Part shown: one piece after another, positions 22,688 through 33,700 of the stretch
How the letters are laid out: each line of letters opens with the position of its first letter
How positions within the stretch are numbered: position 1 is the first letter of the stretch
DNA from: Deltaproteobacteria bacterium
GTDB lineage: Bacteria > Desulfobacterota > Desulfobulbia > Desulfobulbales > Desulfurivibrionaceae
Length of the DNA stretch: 64,000 nt
Assembly (NCBI GenBank): GCA_013349295.1
Contig: DUZW01000001.1
Span: 182,266-246,265 of the forward strand
Direction of reading: 5' to 3'
Position numbers and translations under genes: made by a program
The notes under the pieces: model-generated
What the model saw: only the letters and a program-made list of their open reading frames with translations
Databases searched by the model: none
Told to the model about the DNA's origin: nothing

Positions 22688-23734
22688 ATGACCAAACCGA
22701 AACTGACCAGCACCGTTAAAGCCGCAGGTTGAGCTGCCAAATTGAGTCCGGGGGACCTGGACCAATTATTATGCGGCCTTGACCTGCCCACCGATGCGAA
22801 CCTGATCGCGGGCGCGGCAACGGGCGAGGATGCCGGGGTGTATCGTCTCAACGATGACACCGCCCTCATCCAGACGGTGGATTTTTTCACCCCCATTGTC
22901 GACGATCCCTACCAGTTCGGCCAGGTGGCCGCGGCCAATGCGCTTTCCGACGTCTACGCCATGGGCGGCAAACCGCTCCTGGCCATGAACCTGGTGGCCT
23001 TCCCCATCAAGGAGTTGGGGAGGTCCGTCCTGCAGGAGATTTTGCGCGGTGGCCTCGATAAGATCAAGGAGGCCGGGGCCTTGCTGGTGGGTGGGCACTC
23101 CATCGAAGACGCCGAATTGAAATACGGCCTTTCCGTTACCGGGGTGGTCCATCCCAATCGGGTGATTCTCAATGCCGGAGCCCGGGTGGGCGATCTGCTG
23201 CTCCTCACCAAGCCGCTGGGTACGGGGATCCTCTCCACCGCCCTCAAAGGCGGCGTGGCCGCAAAAGGCACCGAGGCCATGATCACCCAGGTCATGGCTA
23301 CCCTGAACCGGGAGGCTGCCCAGCTCATGCAGACCGTGGGGGCTCATGCCTGTACCGATATTACAGGTTTCGGCCTGATTGGGCATCTCTATGAAATGGC
23401 CCTGGCCTCGGATGTGGCCATCCGCATCAACGCCCGCGAGGTGCCGGTGCTGCCCGAGACTCTGCACCATGCGGGGATGGGCATCATCCCGGAAGGAGCC
23501 TATAAAAACAAGACCTTCTACGCGCCTCATCTGAAAAGTTCTTTGGAGGAGCTGGACCCTATGGAGATGGTCCTCTTTGATCCGCAAACCTCGGGCGGTC
23601 TGCTTATTGCCGCCTCGGCCGAGGGGATCAACTCCATTGCCGAACGGCTGGGAAAACGGGATTACCCTCTGGATTTCGGGATCATCGGCGAGGTGGTGGC
23701 GGGTAAAGCTGGTACCATTGAAATCGTCTCATAA
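22688..23734 (+). CDS. selD: selenide, water dikinase SelD, selenocysteine-containing
   Basis: Makes selenophosphate from selenide and ATP, the selenium donor for selenocysteine. The frame opens with ATG at 22688 behind GGAAGGA, reads [14 protein letters not shown], meets TGA at 22730-22732 (codon 15), and continues [13 protein letters not shown] into the full SelD body ([52 protein letters not shown]). In SelD the active-site Cys or Sec sits in exactly this G-(C/U)-xAAK context, so the TGA should encode Sec. Total is 348 aa, the normal length. Calling it from the TTG at 22742 would lose the catalytic residue. Sec-insertion genes are not in the window. Confidence 0.93.
22740..22767 (+). promoter_or_regulatory. 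candidate bacterial SECIS hairpin in selD
   Basis: Starting seven bases after the UGA codon, AATTGAGTCC (22740-22749) pairs with GGACCAATT (22759-22767): nine base pairs with one bulged A and a nine-base G-rich loop (GGGGGACCT). Position and size fit a bacterial selenocysteine insertion element read by SelB. Confidence 0.6.
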
Positions 23735-23748
23735 TTGCGGATTCCGGC

Positions 23749-25644
<1,896 letters not shown>

Positions 25645-25678
25645 CTGCTTGTCATTATGTGCAAAATCGTGAAAAAGC

Positions 25679-25708
25679 TTGAGTGTTTACCCCAATCCAT
25701 GCTATAGA
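25679..25708 (+). promoter_or_regulatory. sigma-70-type promoter candidate upstream of a short transcript
   Basis: TTGAGT (25679-25684), an 18-base spacer, and TATAGA (25703-25708). It lies 35 bp after the hybrid kinase stop and about 75 bp before a strong terminator, with no protein-coding frame in between. Confidence 0.4.
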
Positions 25709-25714
25709 AAGGAT

Positions 25715-25815
25715 ACGGAACCGTTTTTTTTCTCGTTTTGCGAGGCGCCGGAACCGTTTGACATTACCTGAAGATGTGTAACGAGGGACCGCGGACCGGT
25801 CCCTTAATTTTTTTT
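25715..25815 (+). ncRNA. possible small RNA of about 100 nt
   Basis: A stretch with no convincing reading frame, bracketed by a promoter-like sequence and a strong terminator. It contains the partial repeat GGAACCGTTT twice (about 25716 and 25750). It could be a small RNA or the attenuated leader of the RRM gene. I recognise no known RNA family. Confidence 0.25.
25784..25815 (+). terminator. strong rho-independent terminator
   Basis: AGGGACCG (25784-25791) pairs with CGGTCCCT (25797-25804) across a five-base loop, followed by TAA and eight T residues. It lies about 110 bp upstream of the RRM gene. Confidence 0.85.
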
Positions 25816-25923
25816 ACACTTCTTCGGATGGGCCAATTGTTGGCCGTTGCGCTATCCGCCAATTCTGTGCGTTGGGTTTTTTGATAGCGGTTGTTATGCA
25901 TGCACATGAGGGAGAATGGATCA

Positions 25924-26199
25924 ATGAATATGTATATCGGCAATCTTGCTTTTGGGGTCACCGAAGAAGAGCTGAAAGAACTTTTTTCCCAATACGGCGA
26001 GGTCGCCAGCATCAGTCTGGTCAAGGATCGGTTTTCCGGGCAGTCCAAGGGCTTCGGCTTTATCGAGATGCCCAGCAATTCCGAGGCTGACAAGGCGATT
26101 AAGGCCCTGAACAAGACCATGCTCAAAAACCGCGAACTGAAAGTAAATCAGGCCGAGGTGAAAAAGAAAGACAAGAAGCGTCGCCGTCCCAGCTATTGA
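25924..26199 (+). CDS. RNA-binding protein with one RRM domain
   Basis: A 91-aa protein made of a single RNA-recognition motif: RNP2 is MYIGNL (residues 3-8) and RNP1 is KGFGFIEM, followed by a basic tail (KKKDKKRRRPSY). Such small bacterial RRM proteins bind single-stranded RNA and are often induced by cold, by family knowledge. The ATG at 25924 is chosen because RNP2 begins immediately and GGGAG lies nine bases upstream. It is flanked by terminators on both sides, so it is monocistronic. Confidence 0.93.
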   Translation: MNMYIGNLAFGVTEEELKELFSQYGEVASISLVKDRFSGQSKGFGFIEMPSNSEADKAIKALNKTMLKNRELKVNQAEVKKKDKKRRRPSY

Positions 26200-26235
26200 G
26201 GGGAAAATGGAAGCGCGGCAAGATGTGTTGTCACG

Positions 26236-26274
26236 AAAGCAGGTTGGCCCAATGTGGACTACCTGCTTTTTTTT
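26236..26274 (+). terminator. terminator after the RRM gene
   Basis: AAAGCAGGT (26236-26244) pairs with ACCTGCTTT (26261-26269) and is followed by further T residues to 26274. Confidence 0.8.
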
Positions 26275-26362
26275 ATGATACGCCGGAGAGGGGGTTGTTC
26301 GGGATATTGGCCGCAACCCAGTTCGTCAACAGCGCGGTGCAGGCAAAGCGTACGGGAGAATT

Positions 26363-26965
26363 ATGGACACCAGAATAGCGGCCCTGCTTGAAGCGATGAA
26401 GAAGCTTGAAAAAGAGCTGCTTCAGGAGATCGAGAAAAAAGAAGCGGAATTCTACTATACGGTCATCGGCAAGAAGGTCCGCTTTGAAAGGGAGATCCGC
26501 AAGCAGCATCGGCGGTTGGTTCAGACGGTTTTCCGTTACCTGTCCGAGGCCTCCCTGTTCAATCTCCTCACCGCGCCGCTCATCTGGTTCATGCTGATTC
26601 CCGCCCTGTTTCTGGATCTGTCCGTTACCTCTTTTCAGGCCGTCTGCTTCCGAGTCTACAACATACCCAGGGTAAAGAGGCAACGCTATATCGTTATCGA
26701 TCGTCAGGCCTTGGCATATCTGAACGGTATTGAGAAACTCAACTGCGTATACTGCGGCTACTTCAACGGCCTGATTGCCTATGTCCAGGAAGTGGCGGCC
26801 CGCACCGAACAGTACTGGTGTCCGATCAAGCATGCCCGGCGGCTCGCGGCCATGCACAGCCGTTATGGGAAATTTTTGGAGTACGGCGATGCCGAGGGTT
26901 ACCGCAAGCATCTGGCCGAGGTGCGGCAGGCTTTTACCGATCTTGAAAAAGAAGAGGCGGTATGA
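26363..26965 (+). CDS. conserved membrane-associated protein, unknown function
   Basis: A 200-aa protein. It begins with a charged coiled coil (about 5-60, KKLEKELLQEIEKKEAEFYY), has one or two hydrophobic segments (about 68-98), and a C-terminal soluble region with cysteines (NCVYCGYFNGL, YWCPIKHARR) that could bind metal. I recall similar uncharacterised proteins in anaerobes but no assigned function. Its last four bases overlap the start of the next gene (ATGA), indicating translational coupling with the DUF2238 membrane protein. Confidence 0.72.
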   Translation: MDTRIAALLEAMKKLEKELLQEIEKKEAEFYYTVIGKKVRFEREIRKQHRRLVQTVFRYLSEASLFNLLTAPLIWFMLIPALFLDLSVTSFQAVCFRVYNIPRVKRQRYIVIDRQALAYLNGIEKLNCVYCGYFNGLIAYVQEVAARTEQYWCPIKHARRLAAMHSRYGKFLEYGDAEGYRKHLAEVRQAFTDLEKEEAV

Positions 26966-27579
26966 GAACCATTGCCTGGGCAACCATCTTTCTGGCTACC
27001 TTGGTCTGGTCGGCCATTGCGCCCAGTGATTCCTTCACCTGGTTTCTGGAGGTGCTTCCTGCCCTGATCGGTGCCGGGATGCTCCTTGCCACCCGCCGCC
27101 GTTTTCCGTTGACCCCTCTGCTTTATGGCCTTATCCTGGTCCATTGTTTGATTCTGATGCGGGGCGGCCATTACACCTATGCCGAGGAACCATTTTTCAA
27201 CTGGCTCAAGGAGATGTTCGGCTGGTCGCGCAATAACTACGATAAGCTGGGCCATTTCGCCCAAGGCTTTATTCCGGCCATGGTGGCCAGGGAGATCCTG
27301 CTCCGCAAGGCGGTGGTCAGCGGGCGCGGCTGGCTCAACTTTCTCGTGGTCTGTGTCTGTCTGGCCATCAGCGCCTTCTATGAGTTGCTGGAGTGGTGGG
27401 TAGCCGCCCTTTCCGGCACGGCGGCCGACGCCTTTCTCGCCACCCAGGGTTATGTCTGGGATACCCAGTCGGACATGGCTTGGGCCCTGCTTGGTGCTAT
27501 CCTTGCCCTGCTCATGTTTGCAAAAATCCATGATCATCAGCTTGCCGAGCTGCAGCGACCGGCAAGAAATGAAGGGTGA
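26962..27579 (+). CDS. DUF2238 (YjdF-like) membrane protein
   Basis: A 205-aa integral membrane protein with about six helices. Family marks seen: RGGHYTYAEEPFFNWL, NNYDKLGHFAQGF and FYELLEWWVAALSG..GDAFLATQG-like (here TAADAFLATQGYVWDTQSDM), all characteristic of DUF2238/YjdF. Biochemical role unknown. It overlaps the preceding gene by four bases and converges with ald. Confidence 0.88.
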   Translation: MRTIAWATIFLATLVWSAIAPSDSFTWFLEVLPALIGAGMLLATRRRFPLTPLLYGLILVHCLILMRGGHYTYAEEPFFNWLKEMFGWSRNNYDKLGHFAQGFIPAMVAREILLRKAVVSGRGWLNFLVVCVCLAISAFYELLEWWVAALSGTAADAFLATQGYVWDTQSDMAWALLGAILALLMFAKIHDHQLAELQRPARNEG

Positions 27580-27585
27580 TCGTTT

Positions 27586-28692
27586 TTACAAAGAAATCTC
27601 GCTCCATTCCCTGTCCTGCGATTGAGCCACCTCCCGACTGGCGAGTTTCCCCTTGTACACATTCACTCCCCGCCATAAAGCCCGGTCGTCCCGCATGGCC
27701 CCGTCGATGCCCTTGTCGGCCATGGCCAAGGCATAGGGCAGGGTGGCGTTGGTCAGGGCGAAGGTGGAGGTGCGCGGCACCGCGCCCGGCATGTTGGCCA
27801 CGCAGTAATGGATGATGTTGTCCACCGTATAGACCGGATCGGAATGATAGGTGGGGCGGGAGGTTTCCGTGCAGCCGCCTTGGTCGATGGCCACATCGAC
27901 AATAACCGCTCCGGGTCGCATCAGGCCCAGCATTGCCCTGCTGATCAGCTTTGGCGCCCGCGCCCCCGGCGCCAGCACCGCCCCCACCACCAGGTCGGCC
28001 TTTGCAAGTTCTTCTTTGATGATGTGTCGGCTGCTGGCCAGGGTAACGAGTCGGCCCCGGAACAGGTCGTCCAGTTCGGCAAGACGGCGGAGGTTGCGGC
28101 CCAGCACGGTGACCTCCGCGCCGAGCCCCATTGCCATCTGGGCTGCATTGGTCCCCACGGTGCCGCTCCCCAGGATGGTCACATGCCCGGGCGCCACCCC
28201 CGGCACCCCGGCCAGCAGCACCCCTCGCCCGCCTGCCTCCTTTTCCAGAAAATGGGCTCCCACCTGGATGGCCATGCGGCCCGCCACCTGGCTCATGGGG
28301 GTAAGGAGCGGCAAGAAACCGTTGTCGAGCCGCACCGTCTCGTAGGCCACCCCGATCACCCGGCTATCGAGCAGCACCTGGGTCAGCTCCGGGAGCGGGG
28401 CGAGATGGAGGTAGGTGTAGAGGATCAGGTTTGGGCGCAGCAGCGGATATTCCGGCGGGAGCGGTTCCTTGACCTTCATGACCAGATCGGCCTTTGCCCA
28501 GACCTCCGGCGCCGAGGCCGCCAGTCCGGCACCGGCGGCGCTGTACTGCTCGTCCGTAATGCCGCTGCCTGATCCGGCGCCATTTTCGATCAGCACCGTA
28601 TGCCCGGCATGCACCAGGGCCTTGACCCCGGACGGTACGATCCCCACCCGAAACTCCTTTTCCTTGATTTCTTTCGGTACGCCGATGATCAT
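27586..28692 (-). CDS. ald: alanine dehydrogenase
   Basis: A 368-aa NAD-dependent enzyme that interconverts L-alanine with pyruvate and ammonia. Signature N-terminus MIIGVPKEIKEKEFRVGIVP; catalytic Lys and His region (VMKVKEPLPPEYPLLRPNLI, YTYLHLAP); NAD fold VTILGSGTVGTNAAQMAMGLGA; C-terminal DVAIDQGGC. Full length. Its start overlaps the stop of the DUF523 gene by four bases, so the two are translationally coupled. Confidence 0.96.
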   Translation of the reverse strand: MIIGVPKEIKEKEFRVGIVPSGVKALVHAGHTVLIENGAGSGSGITDEQYSAAGAGLAASAPEVWAKADLVMKVKEPLPPEYPLLRPNLILYTYLHLAPLPELTQVLLDSRVIGVAYETVRLDNGFLPLLTPMSQVAGRMAIQVGAHFLEKEAGGRGVLLAGVPGVAPGHVTILGSGTVGTNAAQMAMGLGAEVTVLGRNLRRLAELDDLFRGRLVTLASSRHIIKEELAKADLVVGAVLAPGARAPKLISRAMLGLMRPGAVIVDVAIDQGGCTETSRPTYHSDPVYTVDNIIHYCVANMPGAVPRTSTFALTNATLPYALAMADKGIDGAMRDDRALWRGVNVYKGKLASREVAQSQDREWSEISL

Positions 28693-29216
28693 TTCAGATC
28701 CTCCTGTTTGTTCCGACTATGGATCGCGATGTGTCTGAGAAAATCCGCAAGCCGGGCCGGGTCGCGCAGTTCCTCTTCATCGGCAATCGGCAGATCGGGA
28801 AAGCGTTCCATGACCATACCGGCAAAGAGTCCTGGAGTGCAGGGGGGGGCTCCCTCCCCTTCCCCATGTACCGCCACCCGCTTGCCGCAGGATGGGGATC
28901 GGGCCTTGAGGATCAGGCCGACGATACCTTCGCTCGCGAAGGCGTCCAGCCGCCGGGCGGACCAGCTCCGCATCCGGTCACTCAGGTCGCAGCGGCTGGT
29001 GATGGTCATCAGTCGCGGGTTTTTCGGATCTCCTTCAAGGCGCATGGGCTCGCGGGGGATGCCCAGGCCGGATTCCGCCTCCGGGCAGAGCGGCGCCAGG
29101 GTGACGAGCGGGACCAGCCTCTTGATGAGCAAGGGCTCGAGGCGGTGGCCGCCGTCGTAGCGGGTATTTTTGCCGAAGAGGCAGGCGCTGATGCCGATTG
29201 TGATTGGGGTGTTCAT
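28689..29216 (-). CDS. DUF523 / TudS-like desulfurase family protein
   Basis: A 175-aa protein with the DUF523 pattern: ISACLFGKNTRYDGGH, LAPLCPEAESGLGIPREP and KARSPSCGK, which supply the three conserved cysteines. Characterised members (TudS) use a 4Fe-4S cluster to remove sulfur from thiouracil, so an Fe-S enzyme is likely; the actual substrate is not known. It is upstream of and coupled to ald, and divergent from the MBL hydrolase. Confidence 0.85.
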   Translation of the reverse strand: MNTPITIGISACLFGKNTRYDGGHRLEPLLIKRLVPLVTLAPLCPEAESGLGIPREPMRLEGDPKNPRLMTITSRCDLSDRMRSWSARRLDAFASEGIVGLILKARSPSCGKRVAVHGEGEGAPPCTPGLFAGMVMERFPDLPIADEEELRDPARLADFLRHIAIHSRNKQEDLK

Positions 29217-29256
29217 AGAGATATTGTAGCATGAAAAAAATAGAGGAGGATAAAAG

Positions 29257-30111
29257 ATGTCTCACGCATTCAGGCTTGGTGAATTTGTAATCAGCTGGCT
29301 GCAAGGCGGGGTTTTCGAGATCGACGGCGGCTCCATGTTCGGGGTGGTGCCCCGGGTGCTCTGGGAGAAGAAATGCCCCTCTACCCCGGACAATTACGTG
29401 CGGCTGGCGGATTCCCCCATGCTGGTGCAAACACCTCACGGTAACGTGCTCATCGAGACGGGGTTCGGCAACAAGCTGACGGAAAAACAAAAGGGTATTT
29501 TCCGGGTGCGGCGGGAATGGGATCTCCTTGGTGATCTGGCCCGGCTTGGGCTTTCCCGCGAGGCAATCAGCCATGTCATCCTCACCCATGGCGATTTTGA
29601 CCATGCCGGAGGGGTTACCATGCGAAACGACACGGGTGGAGTGGAGCTTACCTTTCCGGCGGCCATGCACTATATCCAGCGCCAGGAGTGGGAAGACGTG
29701 CTGGCGCCTAATAAACGCTCGGCCAGCGCCTATTGGCCGGAGAATTTCTCGGGGTTGGCAGTGGGAGAAAATCTGCGTCTGATCGATGGCGAGGGCGAGG
29801 TGGTGCCGGGGGTGCGGTTGGCCCGTACCGGCGGCCACACCAGGGGGCATCAGGCGGTCTGGCTCCAGTCAGGGGGAGAGGCGGCCCTGCATTTGGGTGA
29901 TCTCCTGCCCATGCCGGCCTACAGCAATCCGCTCTGGATCACGGCCTATGATAATTTTCCTCTCGATTCCGTTGCCGCCAAGGAACGGTTTTTGGGCCAG
30001 GCGATCAGGGAGGATGTCTGGTTTCTCTTCTATCATGACCTGGAAATCCTGGCCTGCAAGCTCGGCGGGGATGGCGCGGTGCGGCAAGCCTTTTACTCTG
30101 AAGAAGATTAA
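29257..30111 (+). CDS. MBL-fold metallohydrolase
   Basis: A 284-aa metallo-beta-lactamase fold hydrolase. The metal motif reads THGDFDHAGG, so the second His of the usual HxHxDH is Asp; other ligands appear as TGGHTRGHQ and HLGDLLP. This variant is found in various MBL hydrolases (lactonases, phosphodiesterase-like and others), so substrate is open. No signal peptide. RBS GAGGAGGA is five to ten bases before the ATG. It is divergently transcribed from the DUF523-ald pair, 40 bp apart. Confidence 0.9.
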   Translation: MSHAFRLGEFVISWLQGGVFEIDGGSMFGVVPRVLWEKKCPSTPDNYVRLADSPMLVQTPHGNVLIETGFGNKLTEKQKGIFRVRREWDLLGDLARLGLSREAISHVILTHGDFDHAGGVTMRNDTGGVELTFPAAMHYIQRQEWEDVLAPNKRSASAYWPENFSGLAVGENLRLIDGEGEVVPGVRLARTGGHTRGHQAVWLQSGGEAALHLGDLLPMPAYSNPLWITAYDNFPLDSVAAKERFLGQAIREDVWFLFYHDLEILACKLGGDGAVRQAFYSEED

Positions 30112-30248
30112 GGCCAGAGGAGCTGTTTGCCTAAAACGGTGGCTGGTTCGGGGCGTGAGCCAGAGAATAGTGCTTGCCTTTGCGAAAAAATATGGCATAA
30201 GCTGTAATAATTTTTTCCCCAAAAGCGGGTAACCCACCAGCTCTTTTT

Positions 30249-30344
30249 AGGGGCCGTCAGGAAATAACCATTTTTCGTCCAGGCCCCTTTATGCTGGTCA
30301 CGACGTTACAATGTTATCGTTATTTTTTTTGAGCAACGGCTTAC
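30249..30344 (+). repeat. leader element, copy 2 (hairpin plus conserved 3' block)
   Basis: Inverted repeat AGGGGCC (30249-30255) / GGCCCCT (30282-30288), then GTTATCGTTATTTT and CAACGGCTTAC (30334-30344), ending 30 bases before the receiver ATG. It parallels copy 1 at 9605-9706 in order and in the exact CAACGGCTTAC block. Confidence 0.5.
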
Positions 30345-30374
30345 AACTGATGTGGGTACTGGAGTTGCAGGAAC

Positions 30375-30776
30375 ATGGCTAAAATATTAAAAATTCTGAT
30401 TGCCGAAGACGAAGAGGTAACTCGTCAGCTTTTCCAGATAGCCTTCCGGGATGGGGAACAGTTTGATACCCGGCTGGTGCATGATGGAGAGCAGGCCCTG
30501 GTGGCTTTCAAGAGCTGGCAGCCCGATATCCTGTTAATGGATATCATGATGCCCCACATGAATGGATTTGCCACCCTGCACGCCATCCGGAAGACGCTGA
30601 AAGATACGGCCACCACCGTGATCATGGTCAGTTCCGTCACCGACAAGCAGGACATCGTGGCCTGCGCCAAGCTCGGCATTCAGGGCTATGTCCTCAAGCC
30701 CTTTCAGGTAAAAACCCTGGCCGAGATCGTGGTCGGGTATCACCTCCAGCACAAAAAAGTCAAATCGGTTTCCTAG
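30375..30776 (+). CDS. single-domain response regulator (CheY-like)
   Basis: A 133-aa stand-alone receiver: acidic pocket IAEDEE near the N-terminus, phospho-acceptor Asp in ILLMDIMMPHMNGF (about 55), switch Ser/Thr in MVSSVTD and Lys in YVLKPF. No output domain, so it works through protein interaction or phosphotransfer. Its 3' end overlaps by four bases the end of the oppositely transcribed dikinase-like gene. Confidence 0.93.
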   Translation: MAKILKILIAEDEEVTRQLFQIAFRDGEQFDTRLVHDGEQALVAFKSWQPDILLMDIMMPHMNGFATLHAIRKTLKDTATTVIMVSSVTDKQDIVACAKLGIQGYVLKPFQVKTLAEIVVGYHLQHKKVKSVS

Positions 30777-33700
30777 AGCGGCAGAATCTGCACTTCCTCC
30801 CTGATCGGGTGGGCACCCTGTAAAAACAAGCCTTTGCGCCCGTCAATGCTGATGGGGTCGCCGAAACGGATTTCCCGATCATTGATCTCGCAGCGTTCTT
30901 CCGCCTCGTACACCTTCATGGCGTTACAGCCCACCACACAGGTTTTTTCCAGACGGATGGTGACCACAGCCGCATGGGAGGTCTGACCGCCGCGCGCGGT
31001 GAGCAGCCCATCGGCCATGGAGATTTCCTTGATATCCTCCGGCACGGTGTCCTGCCGGATGAGGATGAGCGGGGTGGTTGGGTCTTCGGCCTTGAGCTGC
31101 CGGATATTGGCCGCGGTGAACACGGCGCGGCCGGAAAGGGCGCTGCCGGAAACTCCGATGCCGAAGCCGAGAAAGGCTTTCTCCAGGGATTTGCTCTCCG
31201 CGAATACCGAGAATTTTTCCCGCTTCTTGATGGTGATCATGTCCCGGGTCTGGAGGAGAAACAGATCCTCTTCTTCCGGACCTTCGAAGGTGAACTCGAT
31301 TTCCTGGGGATTCCAGCGTTTTTCATAGACCAGCTCCCGGGAAATGGCGAGAAGCCGGTTGTACACCTTGGGGAACCTCATCTCCAGGCTGTTTTCCTGG
31401 GGGCGGCCGTCCAGTTCCGCCTGTTCCACTGAGATGGGCTGGGTCTTGACCAGGCCGCTCACTATATCCTCGCCTTGATCGCCGGGGGCATAATCTCCCC
31501 ACAGGGCCACCCGGCTCACCTTGCGGTAGGGGTGGGCGGTGAAGAGTACGCCGCTGCCCGATTCCGGCCCCAGATTGCCGTAGACCATGGCCTGGATGAT
31601 CACCGCCGTGCCCCATGCCTCGGAGACATCCATCAGGCTGCGGTATTCCTGGGTTTTCTGCGTATACCAGGAATTGAGTACCAACTCCACCGCCCCGGTG
31701 AGTTGCAGCCACGGGTCGGCGGGGATGCCGATACCCACCTGGCGAATCTTTTTTTGGTATTCGAGGGCCAGCTCCTGCATCTGGACCGCGGTAAAATCCT
31801 TTTTCACCGTGATGCCGTAACGGGTCTTGGCCTCGTTCATCAGGGTCTGGAATATTTCGCGTTCCATGCCCTCGGCCATGGCCCAGGACTGGAGAAAGCG
31901 CCGGTAGTTGTCCCAGGCCAGATAGTCGATCTGGCAGGATGGCGGATAGCCCTCGCCCGAAGAGGTGGCAAAACCTTCGCTGATCTCCTCGTTGAGCCCC
32001 ACGTTGTGGATGGTGGCCATCATGCCCGGCATGGAGATGGCGGCGCCGCTGCGCACGGAAAGGAGCAGCGGGTTGTTCGGATCGCCGAAGCGTCGTCCGG
32101 TTTTTTGTTCCAGATCGTCCAGGGAGTTTCGGATCTGGCGCATGAACTCGTCGCGGGCCTTGTAAAAATCCTTGATCACCCGCCAGCAGCGGAAGATCTC
32201 CGTGGTGATGATAAAGCCGGGCGGCACGGGTTTGTTGTCCGTGGCCAGCACCGTCAGGTTGAAGCCTTTGTTGCCGAGGAGAATGAGGTTGTTGGTGTGG
32301 ATATTTTTTAAGTGCAGGCTGCTCACGGCCCGATCCGGATTATAGGTCATCAACAGGTCGAGATGTTCCTCGCTCAGGATCTCCTTCTGGTGCTCAAGGG
32401 TCTGGTAGATGCGGGTGATGAAGTTGTCCAGATGCTGGAGGCCGAAGGTGCCGGCGATAAGATCCCGCATGAAGGTTTCCGAAAGCCTGAGGATGTTGCG
32501 GGGCAGATCGTCCGCTTCCCAGAGCGAGCGGTATTTGGGCAGCAGATTGCTCTCGCCGATCTTGGGGATGATGATGGAGAGGTTGTTTTCGTGGATGTTG
32601 GTGTAATAGGTGTAGATGATGTCCTTCACCCCCTCGGTGAAGCCCCGGAAGATGTCGAGATACTGGGTGTAGGAGAAGCGTTTGATGTTGAAGGAGCTGA
32701 TCAAGAGCGACATGTAGGTTTCCAGCCGCCGACTGGTGATGCCGTCGATTTTCAATGCCTGCAGATAGAGGCGCAGGCATTTCATGATGTGAATAAAGGT
32801 GGCCCTGGTGATGAAGGAGAGGTTGACGGTCTCGGGCAGCTTTTCCAGATAGACGTTGGCCAGGTTTTCCAAGCGGAAGGTGAGGCCTAAGGCGTCGAAT
32901 TTTTTCTCCCGGTAACGGCCATAGACCGAGGGAATATCCACGGCGATATGGCGTTTGTAGTAGATATCCTCCTTGGCCTCGAAGGTATTCGGGCTTTGGA
33001 TGGTCTCCTTCAGTCTCTCCAGGGTGTTGAGCAGGGCCTCCAGGCCCTGAAAGGTGTCGCAGATCTCCAGATCCCCCAGCAGCTGCTCCATTTCCGGAAA
33101 GCCGGAATTGGCGGCAAGATGCAGCTGGTGTCGGATTTCCTCCACTCCCAGGTTGTACTTCTGGTGGCAGAGACGGTACATCTCGATGAGCAGGGTGAAG
33201 CGCCTGATCTCGTCGGGATTCAGTCCTTGCTGGGTGGCCAGCCAGGTGTCGCGGCGGCGGTCGTCCCAGGTCAGCAACCCTTGGATATCCTTGATGGGGC
33301 TGAGGCTCAGCACGCGGAGCATCAGGGTGTGGAGGTCGTCGACAAATGGCCCCTGGGTCGTTACCTCCTGGAGCACCTCCTCGGGGAGATACCCTTCCAG
33401 GGTGGATTTGTCCAGGGTCTGCCAGAAAAGGAAGATTGCCTCGATGAAATCGACGATCAGGTTGCTCGATTCCACATGGCTCTGCTTGCGCAGAAAATGG
33501 ATGAGCCGGTCCTTGCGCTTGTGCATCTCGTCCAGTTCGGTGGAGACATCACGGAGTTGTCCTTCCGCCCCGATTTCATTGAAGAAAACCGGCATCAACT
33601 TGGCGAACTGCTTGGCCAGGTTGTAGATGGGCTCGATGGGGTGGTTCAAGAGCTGGGTGATGTCGCGCTGAAAGAGATCGGTGTCCTTGACGCAGGTGCC

